Part shown: piece after piece, positions 56,040-64,000 of the stretch
Layout of the letters: each line of letters begins with the position of its first letter
Position numbering within the stretch: position 1 is the stretch's first letter
Origin: Aquatica leii
Lineage: Eukaryota > Arthropoda > Insecta > Coleoptera > Lampyridae
Reading direction: 5' to 3'
Length of the DNA: 64,000 nt
Assembly: GCA_035610365.1 (NCBI GenBank)
Contig: CM069436.1
Location: 91,575,912-91,639,911 of the forward strand
Made by a program: the position numbers and the translations under genes
Notes under the pieces: model-generated
The model's input: the letters and a program-made list of their open reading frames with translations, nothing else
What the model was told of the DNA's origin: nothing
Database searches by the model: none

Positions 56040-56770
56040 GGTAAATGCACAGATGGCTAGTATTATCGTTCAATATTAAAATAATTATAGTATGATGAAA
56101 AGTATTAAATGACACACGGTCGATAAGCAAATAGTAGACTTATGACTGACTGGAAAATTTATTTTGAATTAATTTTTTTCTAGGCCACCAATATGTATCG
56201 TTCAATTTGAAGCTCGTGAAGATGTTGTTCTCGTTGTATGGTTTTTACGAATTTTGGTATGTTGGGATGAGGTGAAGATACTTGGGTCTCGAATGGTCTA
56301 TGTCATCCTTCTATAGAATTGTTTATTTTTGGAAACTCCTTTCGTACAGTTCCACATATTATGAGGAAATTGTTGCGGGCGGCGACGTTTGCGTCTTTGC
56401 GGGCGTTCAATCCACGTGTCTTCTAATTTAAACTTGTCGTGTTCTCAAATTTTATAGTGTACCCGACGTCTAAAAAATACTCACCGGCAGCTGATCTGGT
56501 GTTGTGTCTTCCCGTGTCGGTTTTGCCTTCTATCTTTTGTTTTCTGTTTATCACTTTATCTTTTTTTTTTCAAGACACCTGTTAAATGACTGAGCTCAGT
56601 TTTCAGATAGTTGCGTTCGCGGATGGTTTTGGATCTATGAACTTTTTTAGCACTGACAACTTTTAACCATAATGATGGTGATCTGTCAGTGTGTGTTTGG
56701 TTTTTTGTATACTTGAGTAACTAGTTTGGTTCTAAATTATGTGTTGATATAAAACGTGCCTTAAAACCCC
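56040..56770. other. Spacer between Crypton and Penelope copy A
   Basis: No frame recognised. Base composition becomes less AT-rich from about 56350, as in the Penelope element that follows. Confidence 0.3.
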
Positions 56771-56999
56771 AATGCTTTTCTACTTTATACATAGTAGAAT
56801 TCAAACTTTCACGGCCGTTGTTTAATGTAGCACTGTTTTTCGGGTGTTGCCGCGTCACAAAACTTTCTTTTTACGTTTCGCTGATCATGCTGTCAGCTTC
56901 TTCAGAGGATTTCTAAAGACTGATGTTATCGTCTTGCGTTCCTCGTTATATACCGTCTTATGGCTTCGCTTCGCTGATCCGTGTCCGTTCTGGTCTGTC

Positions 57000-57510
57000 G
57001 ATTTACGATCATAGACGTCTCGCGACTTCTTGCATGTTCTTCACGCAGCGTAGATCTTCATGTGTTGCTTAATCTGTATTCATCCTCACGGTTATAGTTG
57101 TTAGGATTTTTCATTATTTCCAGTGATTCGAGTATTATTCGCTGGTGATAGTGTCTGCTTTGTGCTAATACCTTTACGTTCCCGTAATCAATCCGGTGAT
57201 CTCCATTCTCATGTGGATGTTCCGCTACTGCAGATTTGTCCGTGCGTCTGAGTTGAACGTCTCGTTGATGTTCTTTAACCCTGCACTAAATGCTCCTCTC
57301 TGTTTGGCCGATGTAACTCTTGCCGCACATACATTCTAATTTGTATATACCTTTGGTGTGTAGTCTTGAGAGTTGATCTTTATTAGGAGGTATGAGCTGA
57401 TCTATTTTCTTCACTGTGTTATAACGTGTGGTGATGTTCTTCTTTCCTAGAACCCTCTTTAGTCTCTCAGTGACTCCGGCAACGTAGGGCAAGTAAGCAT
57501 ATGTTTCTGA
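57000..57510 (-). pseudogene. GIY-YIG endonuclease domain of Penelope copy A
   Basis: YLPYVAGVTERLKRVLGKKN leads to HTKGIYKLECMCGKSYIGQT with the GIY and YIG halves. After a stop the sequence continues RVKEHQRDVQLRRTDKSAVA, EHPHENGDHRIDYGNVKVLA and REDEYRLSNT. This nuclease domain nicks DNA for target-primed reverse transcription in Penelope-like elements. The stop after ERSI removes the second half. Confidence 0.82.
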
Positions 57511-57529
57511 CGTTGTCTTCGCAGCAACA

Positions 57530-58390
57530 TCAGCTTACTTCTCCTTCTTCTAATGTGGTTTTATTATTTTTTTTGTTGTAGCCATTTTTTATAAGAGCGT
57601 CCTTTATGTGTTTGATTTCTTCCGGCTTGTGTTCTTCGTCACTAATTTTCTCCGCTCTTGTTAGAAGTGTGTTGATGAGGGATCTCTTCTGTTGTGGATG
57701 GTGATCAAAAGATGCGTGTAGATACCGGTCTGTATGTGTTTCCTTGCGGTATACGTTATGACTTAGCCTGCTGTTATTCGTGCGTGTTACCAGAACGTCT
57801 AGAAAGGGCAGCGTTTTGTTCTTTTCGATCTCCATGGTGAATTTGTAACTGTTGTGGTGTCCATTGATATGTTGAAGAAAACTTTGTAATTCTTCCCGTC
57901 TATGAAGCCATGCGACAAAAGTGTCGTCCACGTATCTGTACCAGCATTTCGGTTTTCGGTCGCTTGAGTTGAAAGCTTCTTGTTCAAAAGCTTCCATGAA
58001 GATGTTGGCTATTACTGGTGACAGTAGTGATCCCATACTTGCACCGTTCTTCTGTTCATAGAACTCGCCATTCCACAGGAAGTAGGTTGATGTTAAACAG
58101 AGTCTGGCCAAGTCGATCAAATCTTCTTGTAAACCTCGTGGCACTAGTTGTTGTCTAATGATTTCTAATGTTTCTTCCACTGGTACATTGGTGAATAGCG
58201 ATTCTACGTCGAAACTAACTAGTATGTCACTGGTAGTTACCTCAAATCCTTGGAGAATCTCGACGAAATGTTCGGAATTTTTAACGTAGCTTGTGGTCTG
58301 TCCAGTGTGTTGCTGTAGTCTTCTAGCTAAGTATTTTGCTAACTCGTAAGTCGGTGATCCACAGGTACTGACGATAGGTCTTAGAGTGTA
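57530..58390 (-). pseudogene. Penelope-like reverse transcriptase (copy A)
   Basis: An open frame of 287 codons with DILVSFDVESLFTNVPVEET (motif A), YEQKNGASMGSLLSPVIANI (motif B), CWYRYVDDTFVAWLHRREEL (motif C, YVDD intact), NSYKFTMEIEKNKTLPFLDV and YRKETHTDRYLHASFDHHPQ. All catalytic Asp positions in the visible part are kept, making this the best-preserved Penelope RT in the window. It ends at a TGA in the linker (about 57530), where a 1-nt shift separates it from the nuclease domain. Confidence 0.88.
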
Positions 58391-58800
58391 TGTGCGGCAA
58401 GAGTTACATCGGCCAAACAGGGAGGAGCATTCAGTGCAAGGTTAAAGAACATCAACGAGACTTTCAACTCAGACGCACGGACAAATCTGCATTCATTACG
58501 GGAACGTAAAGGTATTAGCACAAAGCAGACACTATCACCACTGAATAATACTTGAATCACTGAAAATAATGAAAAATCCTAATAACTTTAACCGTGAGGA
58601 TGGATACAGATTATGCAACACATGGAAATCTACGCTGCGTGAAGAACAAGCAAGAAGTCGCCAGACGTGTATGAACGTAAATCGACAGACCAGAACGGAC
58701 ACGGATCAGCGAAGCGAAACGTTAAGAGAAAGTTTTGTAACGCGGCAACACCTGAAAAACAGTGCTACATACTTTTTACATGTTTTTACTTAAATTATTT
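58391..58800 (+). repeat. Inverted 3' portion of Penelope copy A
   Basis: From the YIGQT codons (CGGCAAGAGTTACATCGGCC) to the tail (GTAACGCGGCAACACCTGAA), this mirrors 57330-56830 of the same element. Frame pieces: IMKNPNNFNREDGYRLCNTW and NRQTRTDTDQRSETLRE. An internal deletion removes part of the CCTHENG-like region near 58480-58500. Confidence 0.8.
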
Positions 58801-59825
58801 TTGGTTAAGGTTTTAGTATTATTTTTAACTTACTTGTTAGTTTTATTATAAAACATATTTTTGTATTCAAATGGTATTAACCAAATTATTTTTATAAAAT
58901 GCTTAAATTATCGTTTTCAGGCTTTCGTTTACCATTAGGTTTTATAAATTATCATTTCCTTCACATGCGAGCTGCGCGTAGTATTTTCGAAAAACGCAAG
59001 ATTCTTAAGAATTTTTTTGTAGATCGTCTTTGACCTAATCGTATCTTTTCTAGTCCATGGGATACATACTATTTGTCCCCAGCACCACATTTAAAAGGTT
59101 TTGTTCCTGTAACGATCGTTAGTACAGAGTATTCAGATTTTGAAGGCATAAGTTTCTATGGGAAACGCTAATGTGTTGACCAAGTTAATTTTGTTCTTAG
59201 GAATCATTCGCTTATCTTGCTATATTTTGATCAATTGTGAAATGGCGTTATGTCTCAATTGTATATATCGCAGCTACTCTCGTTGTTTACTATAGCTCTT
59301 AGACAGACAAACTATTGTAAATATTCAATTTTTTGAGGAACACTATCAACAATGAGAGAAATACATTTTTTATTCAGGAGTACAAAAGCTTACATATTTT
59401 CTATACAACATACAGTGCTGAAAACTAAATGCATAATCTGTTATAGTAAACCTTCTCTTTGTAAAATTGCAATGTCAGAATACCTGTATCTTCTACGTTA
59501 TCAATGGTCACTAGAGATTCACCAAACCAAGTAGCTTGACTTGAGACGTAAAAGTTTGACTTGGGCTTGAAAGTTCAACTTTTTAAAAATAAAAGCTTAA
59601 CTTGGAGCTTAATGTTTGTGGATATAGGCTTGGATTGGTTTTCTAAGCATCTTCAAACTTTATCTTGCTTCTTCTGCAAAAGTAGTTATGACCTTGGAGC
59701 ACGTACCTTGCTCACTGTCACAATATAATCAATTACCCAACTGCTAGTATAGGTTACCTCATAACTTCGAGCTGAAGTGAAGGGAAAGTATACCAAATCA
59801 GATGTGATCCATGTATCTAAGTATC
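58801..59825. other. Spacer
   Basis: AT-rich, no recognised frame. GACTTGAGACGTAAAAG/GCTTGACTTGG words at 59530-59640 and 61790-61900 (AGCTTGGCTTG) may be related low-complexity repeats flanking the LINE. Confidence 0.3.
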
Positions 59826-59829
59826 TAAT

Positions 59830-61380
59830 CCAAACCACAATAAAAAAAACAACAATATGAAAAACAACAATATGAAAGTTGTTAGATCTAAGCTTTCCAA
59901 AGGGAAAACGAGATTAATAAAACTCAGAAACAAATCAGAAACGATAGTTACAGCACCGGACAAAATGGGCAAAATTATAGAGGACTTCTACGCGGACTTG
60001 TATTCTTCAAACGTACCGGACGGAGAACTAAAACCACAGTGAAATGCTACAATAGTAACAAACGTAGGATCGGAGGAGATGCCATAAATAACTATAAATG
60101 AAATAAGAACTACCCTGAAAAAAAAAAGAAAATGTCCCGGTGAAGACAAAATTTTAACAGAAATGCTGAGACTTGGAAGAGGTACTATGGAAAGAATATC
60201 TATAAGTTATTCACAAAAATTCTCACAAACCGACTATCAAAAAAACTGGATTTTTACCCACCCGTAGAAGAAGCAGGCTTTAGGAAGGGATATAGTACTA
60301 TCGACCACCTCCAAACGATACGCACCTTGATTGAAAAAAGACCACCGAATAGAACATACACATTCACTTGGCTTTCGTAGATTTCCATAAGGCTTTTGAT
60401 ACAATAGAATCATGGTCCATTCTAAAATCAATGGAAAATCCCAGAATACACTCTAGATATGCGGCAATTATAAAGGACATAACTATTTACGTTAGTCCTA
60501 GAAGATGTTTTCAAAAAGTTAAAATGGGAGAGAGAAAGATGTGAAAATTGATGGCACTTACCTTAATCACCTACGTTATGCTGACGACATAGTCCTCATC
60601 TAAAACAACTCAGACGAACTGAAAAAAATGTTACATCAACTGAACCAAGCATCTAAATAGGTGGGATTGGAAATGAACATCAGCAAAACCAAAACCATGA
60701 GTCCAAATAACATCGAACTTCAAATTGACAATCAAACAATAGAAATCGTGGACGAATATATATATACCTAGGCCATGCCATTAGATTGGGAAAGGAAAAT
60801 CAAGGACCAGAACTGACCCCAAGAATAAGACTCACTTGAGCCGCCTTTGGCAAACTACACTACATTTTAAAGAACCAAGGTATCCCCATAAATCTAAAAC
60901 GGAAAGTATACGACTCCTGTGTTTTGCCAGTAGCCACATATGGCATAGAGACAATGTCACTAACGAAACGACATAAGAATGACACAAAGGAGTATGGAAC
61001 GCGTAATGCTCGGAATTTATCTAAGAGATCACATCAGAAATGAGGAAATCAGGAGAAGAACCAAGGTAACCGATTTGATGGTACGAATGGCAAAGCTGAA
61101 GTGGCGTTGGGTGGGAAATGTTGCGACACAGGAAAATTATAGATAGACAACCCGAGTAGTACAGTGGCAGCCGCGTGAAACAAAGAGAAGAAGAAGAAGG
61201 CTGACGCTGGACGGACAACATGAAGGAGACAGCTGGAAAAAATGGTATGAAATAGCCCAAGACATGAAAGAGTGAAAAATGTTGAAAGATGCCTACGTCC
61301 AGGAGTGGACGAAAGAAGGCTGTAGAAGAAGTATGTAATTATTAATTTGATAATAATAAATACATAATAAACATTGTAAA
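59830..61380 (+). pseudogene. RTE-type LINE reverse transcriptase, 5' truncated and decayed
   Basis: Readable segments: TAPDKMGKIIEDFYADLYSS, KCPGEDKILTEMLRLGRGTM (the KAPGEDG-like RT motif), EEAGFRKGYSTIDHLQTIRT, HLRYADDIVLI with YADD at 60577-60588, QVGLEMNISKTKTMS-like text, EYIYLGHAIRLGKENQGPEL, RKVYDSCVLPVATYGIETMS. The C-terminus (LRWTDNMKETAGKNWYEIAQ-like) ends at about 61330. Several stops and shifts; no endonuclease domain. An ATAATAAATACATAATAAAC tail at 61350 resembles the short 3' repeats of RTE elements. Confidence 0.75.
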
Positions 61381-62150
61381 CATTTATCTTGGTTTGGTCT
61401 AAAGTGACCTTGCAATTAAAGTTTTCACGCCAGTTTTGTCTATTTAAATGAGGATTGATTTTAACCATGCGGTAAATGCTGTGAGATATGTATTTTAAAA
61501 CGCCTTTATGTATTGTGTAATTATGGTTCTCTTTAATTATCCGTCATCCATAAAATAAATTGTTAGTAAAATAATTACAGCAGTTTACCAATCTTTATTT
61601 ATTCGTATTTACACTGACCTAACTTAACAAAATGTACTTTGTATACTCGATTATGCTTATCTGTGGTTGTAACCAAAACAAGACTTCGGCTGAATAAATA
61701 AAAAACGTTGCAATCTAAGTATGCATTATAAATTCAGCTTTCTTAGAACTCAGTTGTGCTTGAGAAAATAATATTATTTTCAAGCGTTTGAAAGCTTGAC
61801 CTGTAAAAGCTTAGATTGGCGAATATTGAGCTTGGCTTGGTTATTTAAAAGCTTGGCTTGATTTTTCGAAAGCTTGGCTTGATTTCAGGTCAAGTCGTAA
61901 ATTATTTTGAGTGAGTTTTATTTATATTTCTTTCGTTTATTTTTAATCCACTTTACTTTGTTCTTAAGCTTGCTTAATGCAGTTTTTTTGCAAAACCGAG
62001 TTTATTGGTTGTTCGCAAATTATTGACCGTTGTCAAGGCGGTAGAATATTTGGTTGCTTGAAATGATTGACTGAAAAGAGTTGTAACACTATTTTGAGAT
62101 ATAAAACCGCTTGCGTTTATTTAAAAATATATATAATTTTACGATCGTTT
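61381..62150. other. Spacer with AGCTTGGCTTG-type low-complexity words
   Basis: At 61780-61890 the motif AAGCTTGGCTTG recurs several times. Otherwise nothing recognised. Confidence 0.3.
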
Positions 62151-62396
62151 TGCCTATCTATCGGCTTAGACCGCGTCGTAGTTAAACAACCAGACTTAGG
62201 CTTGGTCCTAGTCTCTTCTTGAGAGCCAAAACAAGAAGTAGAACTTGGCCTTTGTCATTCGTGAACCCAAACAAACTTTTTTTTAGACGTTTCGCAAGAC
62301 ATTGCAGTTTGCATCTTTAGAGTGGTAAATGTTACTGAAAGAAAAAGTGTAAATGACGATATTTATACCAATAGCGATTAGCGTGATTAACGGACC

Positions 62397-63119
62397 TTAT
62401 CTTTCCGTTACCGCTTGACTGACTTCGTTATTACTCGGAGTAAGTGTTTGTGTCCTTTCCAAAAAGGTTGATCTTTGTCTTAGAGGATATAATACTGGTA
62501 GCCAAGATTTGCTGAGTCTTAAACCGTCTTCTCGGTTCATATTAAATGCATGTTTTTCTATTTTCACAGCTTCGCGGATTAGTCTGGGAAAGTAGAAAGG
62601 AGTTCTAGCCAACACTTTGGTTTGGTCAAAGTTCAGCGTGTGTCCTTGGTTCCACGCGTGTTCTGCCACTGCTGATTTAGTAACTCTGCGGTGTTTGCAG
62701 TCAGCCATATGTTATTTTACTGTAACTTCAATAGAGCGTCCCGTCTGTCCTATATAACTTGATTCACAGGAACAAGGAATTTTGTAAACTCCGGCATGTT
62801 TTAGAGCCCCTTGTTTGTTTTTAGCATATGTAAACCAGGTTTTCAGGGTATCCTTAGTCGTAAAGTCAGTTTTAATATTATGTTTCTTTAGCACTCTGCT
62901 TATTTTGTTTGTCGAACCCATACAGTATAGTAAATAAGCGGTGCTAGTAGAAGGTGCTAAGTTTTCTTTGACTTTTGGATTTATTGCTCTTTCCCATGCG
63001 TTTTGGATCTCTTTGAACCCGTATCCATTTTGTTGTAGGAACTCCAACAGTGTTTCCTTTTCCTTTTGTAGATTTTCATTATCTGACACACGTATAGTTC
63101 TTTTGGCTAAAGTATGCAA
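62397..63119 (-). pseudogene. Linker and GIY-YIG nuclease of Penelope copy B
   Basis: The open frame to 62712 gives LEFLQQNGYGFKEIQNAWER, a linker, KHAGVYKIPCSCESSYIGQT (GVY...YIG) and GRSIEVTVK, interrupted by a stop at 62709. It continues HMADCKHRRVTKSAVAEHAW, NQGHTLNFDQTKVLARTPFY, IREAVKIEKHAFNMNREDGL and RLSKSWLPVLYP. The His-x-Arg, Glu and Asn-rich C-terminal segment matches Penelope-type nucleases. Only one stop separates it from an intact domain. Confidence 0.83.
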
Positions 63120-63129
63120 AAAAGTATTT

Positions 63130-63737
63130 TTCTGTACTGGATGGTGGTGAGATTAGGCATTTGAGTATCTATTAGTGAGCGTTTTCTTTCTATAAACGGA
63201 ATGCCCCAATTTTCCGTTATTTTTCCTTATCACCAGTACATCAAGAAAGGCTAGACTGCTGTTATGTTCTAACTCCATAGTAAATTTAATGCTGTTATGT
63301 GCAGAGTTGAAAGAACTGATTTAGTTTATCTTTGCCATGAGGCCATACAACAAACGTATCATCAACATTTCTGAACCAAGTTTTTAGTTTTAACTCAATA
63401 TTTTTCATAATTTCAGATTCAAAATATTCCATGTAATTATTGGCTATAACTGGAGAAAGCGGTGAACCCATGACCGCTCCTTCTACTTGTTAAACAAGTT
63501 GTGGTTATAACTGAAATAGGTGTTTTTTAAGCAGAGTTCGATGAGCAGAACTTTTTCTTCAGTAATTCTCTCCTTGAGCAAAAACAACACTTCGTCGACC
63601 GGGAGTTTAGTAAAAAGAGATACCATGTCAAAGCTTACTAGGATATCTTCTTTTGTTATACGCAAGTTCTTAATTTTCTCTACAAAGTCTGTAGAATCTT
63701 TAATGTGAGTTTCTGTATTTCTTGTCAATGGCAAGAG
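63130..63737 (-). pseudogene. Penelope-like reverse transcriptase (copy B)
   Basis: KEDILVSFDMVSLFTKLPVD (motif A), EGAVMGSPLSPVIANNYMEY (motif B) and TWFRNVDDTFVVWPHGKDKL (motif C, with Asn for the Tyr of YVDD) are readable, followed by shifted SIKFTMELEHNSSLAFLDVL and SHHHPVQKNTF. A stop after LFNK at 63483 and shifts near 63300 and 63180 break the frame. Confidence 0.82.
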
Positions 63738-63845
63738 TTTGTTTGGGTTCACGTACGACAATACGACAAAGGCCAAATTCTACTTCTTGTTTTGGCTCTC
63801 AAGAAGAGGCTAGGACCAAGCCTAAGTCTGGGTGTTTAACTACGA
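63738..63845 (+). repeat. Inverted tail fragment at the 5' break of Penelope copy B
   Basis: GTTTGTTTGGGTTCACG, CTACTTCTTGTTTTGGCTCTC and AGTCTGGGTGTTTAACTACG are the reverse complement of 62165-62280. Confidence 0.8.
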
Positions 63846-64000
63846 CGCGGTCTCAGTGTCCAAAATTGCTTACCGTTTGTCTGCTTTTGTATGAAAATTC
63901 TTCAAGGTGAGATAAGGTTTTGGCACAGAACGTGTAAGTCGCGGCGCGTAGCAATCGCGCAATGTTCTCGGCGGTCGACGATATGGCTACGGCACATACA
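63846..64000. other. GC-richer segment at the window end
   Basis: From about 63930 (AAGTCGCGGCGCGTAGCAATCGCGC) the composition rises well above the window average. No frame or family recognised in the roughly 70 bp available; probably the edge of another repeat. Confidence 0.25.

Larger units (their letters stand above)
56780..58390 (-). mobile_element. Penelope-like element copy A (RT plus GIY-YIG), 5' truncated
   Basis: Reads leftward from 58390: RT, linker, GIY-YIG nuclease, C-terminal region, tail. The RT starts mid-domain at LRPIVSTCGSPTYELAKYLA, so the N-terminal third is missing. At 58391 the sequence turns into an inverted copy of its own 3' portion. Confidence 0.85.
62155..63737 (-). 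mobile_element. Penelope-like element copy B (RT plus GIY-YIG), 5' truncated
   Basis: Reads leftward: RT from LLPLTRNTETHI (63737), GIY-YIG, C-terminal region, tail ending near 62155. It belongs to a different subfamily from copy A (distinct tail, shared with copy G at 50.07-50.56 kb). An inverted fragment of its tail lies directly at its 5' break (63738-63845). Confidence 0.85.

Overview
This is an AT-rich eukaryotic window with arthropod-type transposons and arthropod-type genes. The repeat content (piggyBac, Tc1/mariner, pogo, hAT, Crypton, Penelope-like, RTE, an RNase H-bearing LINE, Gypsy) and a Plexin-A-like protein point to an insect with a large, repeat-rich genome. A beetle or hemipteran is plausible, but the species cannot be fixed from the sequence. 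There are no bacterial operons, ribosome binding sites or CRISPR arrays. Almost everything recognisable is mobile DNA in various states of decay.

Layout. 1-1.2 kb: two minus-strand exons of a conserved insect protein family with a WPPY motif. 4.0-8.25 kb: a Tc1-like element with ~103-bp terminal inverted repeats (TIRs); an 870-bp element with an 11-bp target duplication has split its transposase. 8.7-9.2 kb: a solo Gypsy LTR with a 4-bp target duplication. 9.4-9.8 kb: a TTAA-flanked MITE. 10.06-12.29 kb: a nearly complete piggyBac-like element. 14.5-15.6 kb: a hAT relic. 16.5-27.2 kb: Penelope-like fragments, an unclassified repeat family ending in a tRNA-like T-arm, a TA-flanked MITE, a LINE with RNase H and a second piggyBac piece. 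27.9-29 kb: a Tc1 relic. 31.5-34.0 kb: a TIR-bounded element carrying an unclassified conserved invertebrate protein. 35.7-40.07 kb: a Gypsy element with both LTRs and a TTAT duplication. 40.94-42.88 kb: the only long undamaged gene, an intronless 645-codon secreted plexin ectodomain. 43.0-43.45 kb: an array of TTCATTG/CAATGAA palindromes. 43.9-48.6 kb: two degenerate conserved TE-type genes. 50.07-50.56 kb: a Penelope tail containing a 155-bp MITE. 50.9-52.6 kb: a pogo/Tigger transposase with a short intron. 54.9-56.0 kb: a Crypton tyrosine recombinase. 56.8-58.8 and 62.2-63.85 kb: two Penelope-like elements with GIY-YIG domains and inverted tails. 59.8-61.4 kb: an RTE-type LINE.

The strongest observations are: (1) the intact single-exon plexin ectodomain, a candidate soluble semaphorin-binding decoy; (2) a heat-shock-element/TATA/initiator promoter conserved in three diverged LTRs, with an identical 30-nt TATA-to-initiator interval; (3) a TIR-bounded element whose only gene belongs to an unclassified invertebrate family; (4) nested insertions whose target duplications are confirmed by uninterrupted paralogues in the same window; and (5) inverted tails at the 5' truncation of all three Penelope copies whose RT 5' junction can be read.
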